A program made the position numbers and the translations under genes. From CAWUEX02 sp963921305 (GTDB taxonomy: Bacteria > Pseudomonadota > Alphaproteobacteria > Rhodospirillales > Rhodospirillaceae): DNA of 64,000 nucleotides. Where the stretch lies: positions 2,790,001-2,854,000 of the forward strand of contig CAWUEX030000002.1 in the NCBI GenBank assembly GCA_963921305.4, written 5' to 3'. Below are positions 1 to 8,021 of this stretch, in pieces. The stretch's first letter is position 1. Every line of letters begins with the position of its first letter. Under the pieces are notes generated by a model. It made no database searches. It saw nothing but the letters and a program-made list of their open reading frames with translations, and was not told where the DNA came from.

Positions 1-382
1 TCAGCCAGAACGAAATGTTGTTCATCCGCGGGAAGGCCATGTCAGGCGCACCGATCATCATCGGGACAAACCAGTTGCCGAAGCCGCCGATCAGGGCGGG
101 CATGACCACAAAGAACACCATCAACAGCGCATGCGCCGTAACCGTGACGTTATAGAACTGCTTGGGATTGTCGCTCAGCTCGTTGAATATCTGAACGCCT
201 GGCTCACCCAGTTCCATTCGGATCAGGAACGACATCCCACCGCCAACCAGCGCGGCGATAACCGAGAACACAAGGTACATCGTGCCGATGTCCTTGTGGT
301 TGGTGGAGTACAGCCAGCGGGTAATCCCAGCTGGCGCGTGGTCATGATGATCGTCGTGAGCGTGAGTCGCCGATGAAGACAT
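1..382 (-). CDS. coxA: Cytochrome c oxidase subunit I (N-terminal part)
   Basis: Catalytic heme-copper subunit of the aa3-type terminal oxidase in the inner membrane; it reduces O2 to water and pumps protons. Only the first 127 residues are inside the window and the gene runs off the left edge. The visible part has a His/Asp-rich start, then WLYSTNHKDIGTMYL, the first membrane helix, and the helix II segment VTAHALLMVFF carrying the first heme a histidine, followed by GGFGNWFVP. The ATG at 382 lies 5 bases after the coxB stop with GGAG just upstream, so the two genes are co-transcribed. The family identification is certain; nothing can be said about the catalytic C-terminal part. Confidence 0.96.
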   Translation of the reverse strand, partial: MSSSATHAHDDHHDHAPAGITRWLYSTNHKDIGTMYLVFSVIAALVGGGMSFLIRMELGEPGVQIFNELSDNPKQFYNVTVTAHALLMVFFVVMPALIGGFGNWFVPMMIGAPDMAFPRMNNISFWL

Positions 383-387
383 GCTGG

Positions 388-1236
388 TCACTCCTGAGTG
401 AGGGCGGCGAGGCGGTTTTCGGATTCAATGGCGATGCCTGCGTCAGCCAACTGATCAGCGCGCCATGCTTCGAATTCTTCCTTAGACACGGCATGGACCA
501 CAATCGGCATATACGAGTGGTCGATACCGCACAGCTCAGAGCACTGGCCGTAGTATTTGCCCGGCACGGTAATCCGCGTCCAGGTCTCGTTGGTGCGGCC
601 CGGAACATTGTCCAGCTTCACGCCGAACGCCGGAATGGTCCAAGCGTGCAACACGTCTGTCGCCGTGAAGAGAATACGGATGTCAGTATCGACCGGAAGC
701 AGAAGCGGCGTGTCGACTTCGAGCAGGCGGTGCTGACCGGCAGCCAGGTCAATTTCTTCGTCGGTGAGCGGCAAGGAGTCGAATGAAATGTCGTCATCGG
801 GGAACTCGTAGGTCCAGTACCATTGGTTACCGATGACTTTGACCGTGAGTTCGGGGTCTTCGATCCGGTCCATATAGTAAAGCAACCGGTATGACGGCAC
901 CGCGATGACCACCAAAATAATGACTGGGATGGCCGTCCAAACAATCTCCAACAGGGTGTTGTGCGAATTCTTGGACGGGACCGGATTGGCCTTGGCGTTG
1001 TAACGGACAGCGCACCAAATCAGCAGCGCTAACACCACCAGCGAGATGGCGGTGATGATCACCATCAGAAAATCGTGAAACTCGACTAGACGTTCCGCAA
1101 CCGGGGACGCGGGGGTCTGAAGGCCGAGCTGCCAGGGAACGGGGAATGAGGGTGTCGGCAAGTCCTGGGCCGACGCGGTGGAGGCTGTCATCACGGACAC
1201 CATCACACCTGTAAAGAACGCTGAAATGCGGGTCAC
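388..1236 (-). CDS. coxB: Cytochrome c oxidase subunit II precursor (CuA subunit)
   Basis: Takes electrons from cytochrome c through a binuclear CuA centre and passes them to subunit I. I chose the GTG at 1236 because AAGGGAG stands 6-8 bases upstream and it opens directly into a signal peptide (residues 1-23, ending ASA-Q); this gives 282 residues. Two membrane helices (about 55-77 and 98-116) are followed by the periplasmic cupredoxin domain. CuA ligands are visible as His197 (DVLHAW), Cys232, Glu234, Cys236, His240 and Met243 (CSELCGIDHSYM). An in-frame ATG at 1395 would add 53 residues before the signal peptide and is unlikely. It sits immediately upstream of coxA. Confidence 0.95.
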   Translation of the reverse strand: MTRISAFFTGVMVSVMTASTASAQDLPTPSFPVPWQLGLQTPASPVAERLVEFHDFLMVIITAISLVVLALLIWCAVRYNAKANPVPSKNSHNTLLEIVWTAIPVIILVVIAVPSYRLLYYMDRIEDPELTVKVIGNQWYWTYEFPDDDISFDSLPLTDEEIDLAAGQHRLLEVDTPLLLPVDTDIRILFTATDVLHAWTIPAFGVKLDNVPGRTNETWTRITVPGKYYGQCSELCGIDHSYMPIVVHAVSKEEFEAWRADQLADAGIAIESENRLAALTQE

Positions 1237-1591
1237 ACTTATATCTCCCTTCCGCTGGCGAACGGACAATCGTTTAAGGGGCCAGGGTCTTGGTTTCAAC
1301 CGATTTTTCAGCTTAAGCGGTGCAAAGCTGACTTGCCTGTCAGGCTTGCGCGCGGACACTTGCAACTGGACCCTCACCCAATTGGCACCGACCATAGCTC
1401 AACACCCCCAAGGGGTAAAGAAAACCGTTGAAAACTAAGGGTTTGCGAATGAGTCGCACCTGCGGCGTGTTGCCGACTGGTCCCTCGCAGATTGACGCGA
1501 CAGTGCATGACACCCCGTTTGCGGTGTGGTACTCACCGCCCCGCCGCCGGACTAAGCCCCTAACCGGCGGGATAATAGTTGGGAGACCGCA
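1237..1591. promoter_or_regulatory. Divergent intergenic region between coxB and the small oxidase gene
   Basis: These 355 bases separate the minus-strand coxB-coxA unit from the plus-strand unit that starts at 1592, so they must hold both promoters. I see no convincing -35/-10 pair. The ribosome sites are clear: AAGGGAG before coxB and GGGAG at 1581-1585 before the small gene. A short inverted repeat (ACACC, 8-base loop, GGTGT) lies near 1510-1527. No other gene is supported here. Confidence 0.5.
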
Positions 1592-1708
1592 ATGACTGAG
1601 ACTCCTCAGCAAAGAAAAAAGCTCATCCTGTTCGGCCTAGGTGTCGGCGCCTTGTCGCTGTTCATGTATGTGAGTTTTATCGCGAAGGTCGCGTTCCAGG
1701 GCCCATAA
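1592..1708 (+). CDS. Small CoxF-like membrane protein (38 aa)
   Basis: A 38-residue protein: a polar, basic start (TETPQQRKK), then one hydrophobic helix at about residues 11-33 ending in FMYVSFIAKVAF. GGGAG lies 6 bases before the ATG. The layout of a basic RK cluster, an Ala/Leu/Gly helix and a final F-x-V-S/T-I-x-K motif resembles the small CoxF-type proteins found beside alphaproteobacterial cytochrome oxidase assembly genes. It is first in a plus-strand unit with the DUF420 protein, the oxidase-like protein and ctaB. The coding call is good because of ribosome site, composition and context; the CoxF assignment is from pattern only. Confidence 0.6.
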   Translation: MTETPQQRKKLILFGLGVGALSLFMYVSFIAKVAFQGP

Positions 1709-1761
1709 CGGCGCTGCCTTATGACCGCAGATCACGCACTTCCATCTGATACCGGAGCACC

Positions 1762-2196
1762 ATGACAACAGCGACCGTTCTGCCCCACGTTAATGCGGCT
1801 TTGAATTCGATATCCACGATCCTGCTGCTGATCGGGTTCATTCTCATCAAAGCAGGACGGAAGGAAAGTCATCGCAAGGTGATGATCGCCGCGATCTGTG
1901 TCTCCGCTCTTTTTCTCATTTCTTACCTGACCTACCACTTCACCGCGCCCATTTTTGTATTTCCCGGCACGGGTTGGGCTGTGCCGGCGTACTACACGCT
2001 TCTCATCTCGCATGTCGTGCTTGCGACTGTGGTTTCACCGATGGTCATCTATACGGTGTGGCGGGCTTACAAGGGAGAATTCGACCGCCACAAGCGGATC
2101 GCCCGGTGGACCTGGCCGGTCTGGATGTTTGTCACGATTTCAGGAGTCGCGGTCTACGCGATCCTGTACCATGTCTATCCGGCACCCACCGTTTAA
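1762..2196 (+). CDS. DUF420 integral membrane protein
   Basis: A 144-residue protein with four predicted membrane helices, matching the DUF420 family. Diagnostic features are the SHRKVMIAAICVSALFLISY segment, LTYHF and the later SHVVLATVVSPMV segment with conserved histidines. In Firmicutes a DUF420 member (CtaM) is needed to mature heme-copper oxidases, and the position between oxidase genes and heme O synthase supports a similar assembly role here. That role is inferred. It lies 53 bases after the small CoxF-like gene and 29 bases before the next gene. Confidence 0.85.
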   Translation: MTTATVLPHVNAALNSISTILLLIGFILIKAGRKESHRKVMIAAICVSALFLISYLTYHFTAPIFVFPGTGWAVPAYYTLLISHVVLATVVSPMVIYTVWRAYKGEFDRHKRIARWTWPVWMFVTISGVAVYAILYHVYPAPTV

Positions 2197-2225
2197 CGTC
2201 GACCAGAACCGGAACCGGACGGACC

Positions 2226-3716
2226 ATGGACTTTCACCTCCCGCCACCGCCAGAACATGGGGTCGAGACGCCTGAGGCGGCGGTCGACGGCCATTTTGCG
2301 GGCCGGCTCACCCCCGACCTGGCGTGGGAGCTGAAAGGGTGGGTCACTCTCCCTATTGCCGCACTCGCGGTCGCCGGGCTGATGGCGATCCTGGTCGCGG
2401 TGTTGCGCGTTCCGGGTGCAGAAGTGGTGCTGCCGTGGAACAGCCAAACCTTTTTTGAAAAAGGCCTCATCGCTCATGTGACCTTTGCCTTCGTGATTTG
2501 GTATCTCGGCGTGCAAGGTGCGTTGACGGTTTTGGCGACCAGCGTTGCCGGTCCGTTGTCCGGTGGTGCCGCTTTCGTCGGTCGAACGGCCCTGGCCGCC
2601 GCTGGACTGAGTTTTGTCGTGACCCTGACGCCCGTCCTACTCAACCTCGGGGACGCATCGCCTAACAACTACATCCCGGTGCTGATCCATCCGCTGTTCT
2701 TCGCGGGGCTCACCTTGTTAGCGGTTGGCTTGGTTTTGCCGGTCTTACGATTGTTGATGATCGTGTTCCGCGCCCGGTCAAGTGAGGCGGTGGTGTTCGC
2801 CGTTGCAGCCGCGGGACTCATCTTTCTAACGGCACTCATCTGCTTGGCAGCGGCATGGGTGACGATGCCTCAAGGCTTGCCGGCGACGGATGTGGCCGAA
2901 CGGGCCTTCTGGGGCATGGGCCATGTCCTGCAGTTCGCCAACACGCTTTTATTGATGATTGGCATGTATCTTCTGAGCCGCATGTCGCTCGGACAGACAC
3001 CGGTCTCCGAAAAAGTGTTCAAAGGTCTAGCGGCGCTTATGGTTGGCGGCGCGGCCATCGGGCCGTTGCTCTACCTTTCTTTGCCCGCTGACGATGCGGC
3101 CCAGGTCAACGCCTTTACCGATCTATACTGGTATGTCCTGCCGCTTCCCATGGGCCTTTTCCTGATTGCGACGTTTTGGTTGTTTGCGCGACGGGCTACG
3201 GCCTTCAAAATTCAACCGCCGGAAATCAACGGCCTGTGGGTGGCGCTGATCCTGTTCTCTCTGGGCGGGCTGATCGGATTTTTCGAGAGTTCCGTCGATA
3301 CGCGCACACCCGCGCACTATCACGCAGAACTTATCGGCGTGACGTTGGTGTTTATGTGTTTGTATTTCGGGCTGTTTTTCCCGCTTCTCGAGTTGCCGAT
3401 GCCGAAACGGAAATGGCGTCTGGCGTCATATGTGCTACTCGGCACGGGACAAGCGCTGCATTCCCTCGGTCTTTTTCTGGCCGGGCTGCAGGGGGTGGCG
3501 CGCAAAGTCGCTGGCGAAGAGCAAGGGCTGGACAGTGCCGATAAGCTCGCCTCGATGATATTGATGGGCGCAGGAGGCCTCATCGCCGTTATCGGCGGCG
3601 TCATATTTGTTGTTTTGGCGATCAGATGTCTTTTGCTAAAACCCGGCTCAGAGTCCCACTCCTCAGACTCACCTGATGAGCCGGACCTTGAGAACATCAG
3701 TGTGGGTAATCCGTGA
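2226..3716 (+). CDS. Heme-copper oxidase subunit I-like membrane protein, no CuB His pair seen
   Basis: A 496-residue polytopic protein with about 12 hydrophobic segments. It resembles the heme-copper oxidase/NO reductase subunit I fold: His84 in helix II (LIAHVTFAFVIWYLG), His233 in GMGHVLQF (helix VI-like) and His364/His366 in TPAHYHAELIG, matching the helix X A-H-x-H heme ligands. The His-His pair of helix VII that completes CuB in true oxidases is not visible between residues 255 and 320. It is not the partner of CoxB, since coxA is separate. The last 20 residues are acidic. The stop overlaps the ctaB start by 4 bases (GTGA). The superfamily call is firm; the reaction is unknown. Confidence 0.75.
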   Translation: MDFHLPPPPEHGVETPEAAVDGHFAGRLTPDLAWELKGWVTLPIAALAVAGLMAILVAVLRVPGAEVVLPWNSQTFFEKGLIAHVTFAFVIWYLGVQGALTVLATSVAGPLSGGAAFVGRTALAAAGLSFVVTLTPVLLNLGDASPNNYIPVLIHPLFFAGLTLLAVGLVLPVLRLLMIVFRARSSEAVVFAVAAAGLIFLTALICLAAAWVTMPQGLPATDVAERAFWGMGHVLQFANTLLLMIGMYLLSRMSLGQTPVSEKVFKGLAALMVGGAAIGPLLYLSLPADDAAQVNAFTDLYWYVLPLPMGLFLIATFWLFARRATAFKIQPPEINGLWVALILFSLGGLIGFFESSVDTRTPAHYHAELIGVTLVFMCLYFGLFFPLLELPMPKRKWRLASYVLLGTGQALHSLGLFLAGLQGVARKVAGEEQGLDSADKLASMILMGAGGLIAVIGGVIFVVLAIRCLLLKPGSESHSSDSPDEPDLENISVGNP

Positions 3717-4579
3717 CCGTGCGCCGTTACATAGAACTGCTGAAGCTACGCATCGGCGTTTTGCTGACGATTACGGCTATGGCTGGATATTTCGCCGTCG
3801 CTGAAACCGTCCAGTGGGGTGCCCTGATCGCAGTCATGGCCGCGATGATGCTGTGTGCGTCCGGGTCATCGGTCTTCAATCACTTTTACGACCGCGATAT
3901 CGACCGCAAAATGTCGCGCACGCAGAACCGTCCGCTGGCCTCGGGTGACCTCAAGCATCCTTCGATTGCTCTCTGGATGGCCGGAGGCCTGTTGATTGCC
4001 GGCTGTGCTCTCGCCGCGGCGGCCCTCAACTGGATCGTTGCCGCGCACCTCGCCTTGGGCGCGTTTACCTACATGGTGATCTACACGATTTGGCTGAAAC
4101 GCCGGCACTGGATGAACATCGTGATTGGGGGCGCGGCTGGAAGCTTCCCCGTGCTTGCGGGCGCCGCTGCGGCCGATCCGACCGCGTTTACCCTGCCAAT
4201 GCTGATGGCGATCACGCTGTTCCTCTGGACGCCATCGCATTTCTGGGCGCTGGCCATGATGATCAAGGATGACTATGCCCGGGCGGGCGTGCCCATGCTG
4301 CCGGTTCTGGTCGGTGATAAGAAGTGCGCGCAGTACATGATGGTCAACACCGTGCTCCTGGTTGCGTCTGCTGCGTTGCCCACGCTCTTTGGCGAGCTCG
4401 GCCTACTGTACTTCGCAGTCAGCACCCTGCTCGGCGGCTGGTTCTTATGGCTCAACTGGCGTCTCGTCAAAGAGCCGACCAAGGCATGGGCGCGGAAGAC
4501 CTTCTTCTTTTCGATGAACTATCTCGCCGGGATTTTCATCGCCATCGTTATTGACCGGAACGTGACTCTTCCGTTCTAG
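3713..4579 (+). CDS. ctaB: Protoheme IX farnesyltransferase (heme O synthase)
   Basis: Adds a farnesyl chain to heme b to make heme O, the precursor of heme a needed by CoxA. The protein has 288 residues and about nine membrane helices in the UbiA fold. The prenyl-diphosphate binding motif NHFYDRDIDRKMSRTQNRPL occupies roughly residues 61-80, and a second acidic motif (MIKDDYARAGVPMLP) lies in the later loop. The GTG start overlaps the previous stop by 4 bases, so translation is probably coupled. The family's function is well established and the match is unambiguous. Confidence 0.96.
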   Translation: MTVRRYIELLKLRIGVLLTITAMAGYFAVAETVQWGALIAVMAAMMLCASGSSVFNHFYDRDIDRKMSRTQNRPLASGDLKHPSIALWMAGGLLIAGCALAAAALNWIVAAHLALGAFTYMVIYTIWLKRRHWMNIVIGGAAGSFPVLAGAAAADPTAFTLPMLMAITLFLWTPSHFWALAMMIKDDYARAGVPMLPVLVGDKKCAQYMMVNTVLLVASAALPTLFGELGLLYFAVSTLLGGWFLWLNWRLVKEPTKAWARKTFFFSMNYLAGIFIAIVIDRNVTLPF

Positions 4580-4645
4580 AATTCCGTAGACAAACGCCTA
4601 CATACCCACAATCACGAAAAACAAAAACTTACAGCGGAGGCAAAA

Positions 4646-5188
4646 ATGATCAGGACAACCCTGGTTTCAGCATCAATCTTCGGTTTACTCGCTGTGTCGC
4701 CTGTTCAGGCCACAGAAATCGTGTGTCCCGGCGATCAGTCCAACCTCAACACCTACCTCGAGATGACGCAGATCCTCTTCAATGAGCGTCAAGGCGACAG
4801 AGCCGGAGAGTACTATGCCGATGAGTTTGTCAGTCACAATGTGGATGCAGGTGGGCTGGGCACCGCCGTGCGCACGCCCGATCACATGACCCGGATTTGG
4901 CAGCATTCCGAAGAGGTTTCGCCAGACCGCGTTCTGACCAACAACCTCATCATTTGCCAAGGCGATTTGGTTGTTGCCCGTGTAACCATGACTGGAACGC
5001 GCGTCAAAGGTGAGATGGAAGGCAATCCTCCCAACGGCCGGCGGTTCGAAACCTCGGCCATCGACATCTATCGCTTTGAGGACGGTAAAGTCGTGGAACG
5101 GTGGGGCAACAATGACAGCATCGCCATGATCCGCCAGCTTGGTCTGAAAGTGGACCTGTCCATGACACCGCTGGAGGGCGGCGAGTAG
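4646..5188 (+). CDS. Exported SnoaL-like protein
   Basis: A 180-residue precursor with a clear signal peptide (about residues 1-22, cleavage after VQA) and a single NTF2/SnoaL-like domain. Recognisable parts are YYADEFVSHNV, RTPDHMTRIW and the strand GRRFETSAIDIYRFEDGKVVERW. SnoaL-type cyclases and ester cyclases share this cone fold, but the fold does not fix a substrate. A GCGGAGG ribosome site precedes the ATG. It is 66 bases after ctaB and may be its own unit. Function unassigned; periplasmic location is inferred from the signal peptide. Confidence 0.75.
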   Translation: MIRTTLVSASIFGLLAVSPVQATEIVCPGDQSNLNTYLEMTQILFNERQGDRAGEYYADEFVSHNVDAGGLGTAVRTPDHMTRIWQHSEEVSPDRVLTNNLIICQGDLVVARVTMTGTRVKGEMEGNPPNGRRFETSAIDIYRFEDGKVVERWGNNDSIAMIRQLGLKVDLSMTPLEGGE

Positions 5189-5293
5189 GCACAGCCTTCT
5201 CGGGGCGAAAAATCCCAGAAACCCTCGATTCTCTGGTCGCAATACGTCCGAGGCAAAGCCGCATATCTCGCTTTTTTGCCACATTTCTGTATA

Positions 5294-5325
5294 TGACTAA
5301 CCCCTCTTCAGATAGGGGTTAGTCA
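5294..5325. repeat. Perfect 12-bp inverted repeat (stem-loop)
   Basis: TGACTAACCCCT at 5294-5305 pairs perfectly with AGGGGTTAGTCA at 5314-5325 around an 8-base loop. It lies 106 bases after the SnoaL-like gene. No T-run follows on either strand, so it is not a typical intrinsic terminator. It could end transcription by another route, stabilise mRNA 3' ends or be an operator. Confidence 0.7.
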
Positions 5326-5414
5326 GGCGCAGACCCGCCGTCATGCATCCGTTTAGATGGGATAAACGTAGATAGCTCAACGGGTTGTAAAGACGCCAGG
5401 ATTTGTGTGCGGTG

Positions 5415-6254
5415 ATGTTGATGAGTCAAAAGAAGCCGACGAACCGGGTTTGGGTATTTGTTCTGTGGCTGGCGATCATTGTCGGTCTAATCATTCTGGC
5501 TACGCCAAGACCTGCGTCCTCTCAGGAGGTGGGTGAGGGCGGTGAAGAGGCCGTTCAGGGTACGCCCGAAGATCCCGTCATTGTTCAAGTCGGGCCGAAG
5601 CAGCCTCACAAGGACATTGATCCACTGACGTTGTATCCCGACGGTCTAGAATTCGATGTCTATCGCAAAGGCACGCGGGTCGGGCGCCACAAAGTCGAAT
5701 TTGAGATGGAGGACGGCCAGCTTCGGGTGCGCAGTCACTTCAAGCTCAAGGTCAAATTACTGTTTATCACCGCATACAAGTATGAGTTTGAAGCCATCGC
5801 CTATTGGCGCGATGGCGTGTTGCAGTCTCTGACGTCCGAGACCAATGACAATGGCGAGGAATCCTCGGTCGAGGCGTACCGCGCCGAGGACGGCACATTT
5901 TACTCAACAGGCCGGAAGGGAACGTTCGTCGGTGATGAATGGGTGTATCCCTCAAACCACTGGAATGTACGCGCGGTCGACAGTTCGGTGGTGCTGAACA
6001 GTATTAACGGGCAATTGGCAAAGGTCGAAGTTCTGGGCCGCGGGATCGAGACCATCGAAACGAAATCTGGGCCAATTGCGGCCGAGCGTTTCGAGTACAC
6101 CGGTGAGCTTCGCGACACCGAGGTTTGGTATGACCGGGATGGCCGATGGGTTGGCATGCGGTTTACCACCAAGCAGGGTGAAACGCTCCAACACGTCTGC
6201 CGTGAATGCGGCTTGCCGGAGGAGGCGCAGCAAATCTCAGCCGCACCGCAATGA
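5415..6254 (+). CDS. Exported or membrane-anchored DUF6134-like protein
   Basis: A protein of about 279 residues with a basic start, one hydrophobic segment (VWVFVLWLAIIVGLIILATP) and then a beta-rich soluble part. Repeated strand-like segments (FDVYRKGTRVGRHKVEFEM, YKYEFEAIAYWRDGVLQSL, AERFEYTGELRDTEVWYD) match what I know of DUF6134 proteins, which are exported beta-barrel-like proteins of unknown function. The start is uncertain: ATG codons at 5415 and 5421 and a GTG at 5412 are close together, and AGGA at 5399-5402 favours one of these. The stop overlaps the next start by 4 bases (ATGA). Confidence 0.7.
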   Translation: MLMSQKKPTNRVWVFVLWLAIIVGLIILATPRPASSQEVGEGGEEAVQGTPEDPVIVQVGPKQPHKDIDPLTLYPDGLEFDVYRKGTRVGRHKVEFEMEDGQLRVRSHFKLKVKLLFITAYKYEFEAIAYWRDGVLQSLTSETNDNGEESSVEAYRAEDGTFYSTGRKGTFVGDEWVYPSNHWNVRAVDSSVVLNSINGQLAKVEVLGRGIETIETKSGPIAAERFEYTGELRDTEVWYDRDGRWVGMRFTTKQGETLQHVCRECGLPEEAQQISAAPQ

Positions 6255-7012
6255 GCGGTCTTCTCTGGATAACGGGCGCGGGACAGGGGATTGGCAAGGC
6301 CATCGCCCTTGAGTACGCAGCGCACGGGTGGCAGGTCGCGATCAGTGCCCGGACCGAGTCCGACCTCAAGGATGTCGCGCGTGAAGCGGTGGACAAAAAC
6401 CTGTCCGGTCAAATACATCCTTACCCACTCGATGTGACAGACCACGATGCCGTGAAGCAGACATTCAAGGCCATCGAGAACGACCGCGGCCAGCTCGATC
6501 AAGTTATCTTCAATGCGGGCACGCATATTCCGACTGATCCAAAGGATTTTTCGGTTGGCGCATTTCGCACTTTGATGGAGGTGAATTACCTCGGATCGAT
6601 AAATGGGGTTGAGGCGGTGCTGCCAACCTTCATCGATCGGCGCAAAGGACACATCGCCATTGTCGCCTCGGTCGCAGGGTATAGCGGTTTACCCAATGCT
6701 GCCGCTTATGGAGCAACCAAGGCTGCCCTGATCAACATGTGTGAGTCCCTAAAAACCCAGCTCGATGCTCTCGGCGTAACGATAAGCGTTATTAATCCAG
6801 GGTTTGTGCGGACCCCGCTGACTGACAAGAATGATTTTCCGATGCCTTTCCTGATGGAACCTGAGGACGCGGCCAAAGCGGTGTTCGGCGGCATGGCGAA
6901 AGGCAAGTTCGAAATCGCCTTCCCAACACCCTTCGTGCTCATTCTCAAGTTCCTCAGAACGCTGCCCTATCGGCTCTATTTTCCTTTGGTTAAGAAGATG
7001 ACCAAGGTCTGA
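6251..7012 (+). CDS. Short-chain dehydrogenase/reductase
   Basis: A 253-residue classical SDR oxidoreductase. The nucleotide motif TGAGQGIG is at residues 8-15, NAG at 88-90, and the catalytic Ser140, Tyr153 and Lys157 are present (SVAGYSG, YGATK). The C-terminus is hydrophobic and basic (FVLILKFLRTLPYRLYFPLVKKM), which suggests membrane association and a lipid-like substrate. The start overlaps the previous stop by 4 bases. In Rhodobacter and vibrios an SDR of this kind accompanies the ECF/ChrR lipid cluster that begins just downstream, so a shared role is plausible but inferred. Confidence 0.9.
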   Translation: MSGLLWITGAGQGIGKAIALEYAAHGWQVAISARTESDLKDVAREAVDKNLSGQIHPYPLDVTDHDAVKQTFKAIENDRGQLDQVIFNAGTHIPTDPKDFSVGAFRTLMEVNYLGSINGVEAVLPTFIDRRKGHIAIVASVAGYSGLPNAAAYGATKAALINMCESLKTQLDALGVTISVINPGFVRTPLTDKNDFPMPFLMEPEDAAKAVFGGMAKGKFEIAFPTPFVLILKFLRTLPYRLYFPLVKKMTKV

Positions 7013-7020
7013 CCGGTCCG

Positions 7021-7458
7021 ATGGAAAGGGCGTCCCACCCAGCTTCGGCTTATATCGCGTTTTATGAGGCACTCCAGCCCGCGTCACTGGATCATCTGTC
7101 CGGCGTCGTCACCGACGATGTCCACTTCAAAGATCCGTTCAACGATGTTCGTGGCGTTGATGCGTACAAAGCGGTGCTTGCGCATATGTTCAAGGCCGCC
7201 CCGGACATTACGTTCCGTGTGTTGCACTGTTCTTATGATGGAGACGTTTGCTTCTTGCGTTGGGAAAGCCGCGCCACAGTCAAAGCGCTTGGCCGGGAGC
7301 CGTGGGTCGTACAGGGCATGAGTGAACTTCGTTTTGCCCAGGATGGCCGGGTCGCGTCACATATCGATTTTTGGGATGCTGCGGCTCAGTTCTACGAGCG
7401 CATACCTCTTGTTGGAGGACTGCTCCGCCTTATTCGGCGGCGCGCTGCTGTAGACTAA
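7021..7458 (+). CDS. SnoaL-like (NTF2 fold) protein
   Basis: A 145-residue cytosolic protein with one SnoaL-like domain: YIAFYEALQPASLD, VHFKDPFNDVRGVDAYKAVLAHMF, then WESRATVKALGREPW and DGRVASHIDFWDAAAQFYE. It starts 8 bases after the short-chain dehydrogenase and is surely co-transcribed with it. Proteins of this subfamily occur beside the SDR, FAD and cyclopropane-synthase genes of ECF/ChrR clusters. Its 3' end overlaps the convergent DUF3833 gene by 29 bases. Substrate unknown. Confidence 0.85.
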   Translation: MERASHPASAYIAFYEALQPASLDHLSGVVTDDVHFKDPFNDVRGVDAYKAVLAHMFKAAPDITFRVLHCSYDGDVCFLRWESRATVKALGREPWVVQGMSELRFAQDGRVASHIDFWDAAAQFYERIPLVGGLLRLIRRRAAVD

Positions 7459-8011
7459 AATTTGCGGCGTCACTTTGGTTGTCGGCACGCGAGAACGACA
7501 GCGTGACCACACCCAATTCAAATCCCCACTTTGAGACGGACGCGCGGTTGAGCAATACGCCGCCCGGCTGCAGGAACATCCAGTCGTCGAACTTCACTTT
7601 CCAGGTGCCGTCGCCGACTTTGAGGTTCATGTCATACGTCCAGTTCAGCGCGTTGCCGTAAAGTGATCCCTGCGCTTCACCGATAATGTCACCAGCCGTG
7701 CCGACATAGGTATTGTCGTCAATCTTGCGGATCGTCCAAACGCGGCGGTCTTTTTCGCCGTCGGCGTAGTCGAACTCTTCATCAAGTGTCAGGGTTTCGC
7801 CGTCCCATGTTCCGGTGATATCCACGACGAACTCGCGGCGCAATTTCCCAAAGCGGTCATGGAACATGCCCCAGGCCTTGGTCTTGCCTTCGAAATACTC
7901 TTCAAGAACAAACCTGGGTTCGCGATTGGCAAAGTCTTCAGGTTTCATTGTTCCACTGCATCCCGTTAATACCACCGTGGCCAAGACGCTCAGCAGGATG
8001 GTCCGAAACAT
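7430..8011 (-). CDS. DUF3833 family lipoprotein
   Basis: A 193-residue lipoprotein. The start at 8011 follows AGGAGG by 6 bases and opens a lipoprotein signal with lipobox LTGC and lipidated Cys18. The mature part has the DUF3833 pattern: LEEYFEGKTKAWGMFHDRFGKLRREF, DYADGEKDRRVWTIRKIDD and WTYDMNLKVGDGTWKVKFDDWMF. It is the last gene of the minus-strand unit, 10 bases after the transporter gene. The family often accompanies ChrR clusters and is of unknown function. An envelope role linked to modified lipids is inferred. Confidence 0.85.
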   Translation of the reverse strand: MFRTILLSVLATVVLTGCSGTMKPEDFANREPRFVLEEYFEGKTKAWGMFHDRFGKLRREFVVDITGTWDGETLTLDEEFDYADGEKDRRVWTIRKIDDNTYVGTAGDIIGEAQGSLYGNALNWTYDMNLKVGDGTWKVKFDDWMFLQPGGVLLNRASVSKWGFELGVVTLSFSRADNQSDAANFSLQQRAAE

Positions 8012-8021
8012 AAAGAGCCTC

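Noticed and set aside
6535..6564. Second TGATCC ECF-like -35 element
   Set aside because: It lies inside the short-chain dehydrogenase gene and has no -10-like sequence at the right distance.
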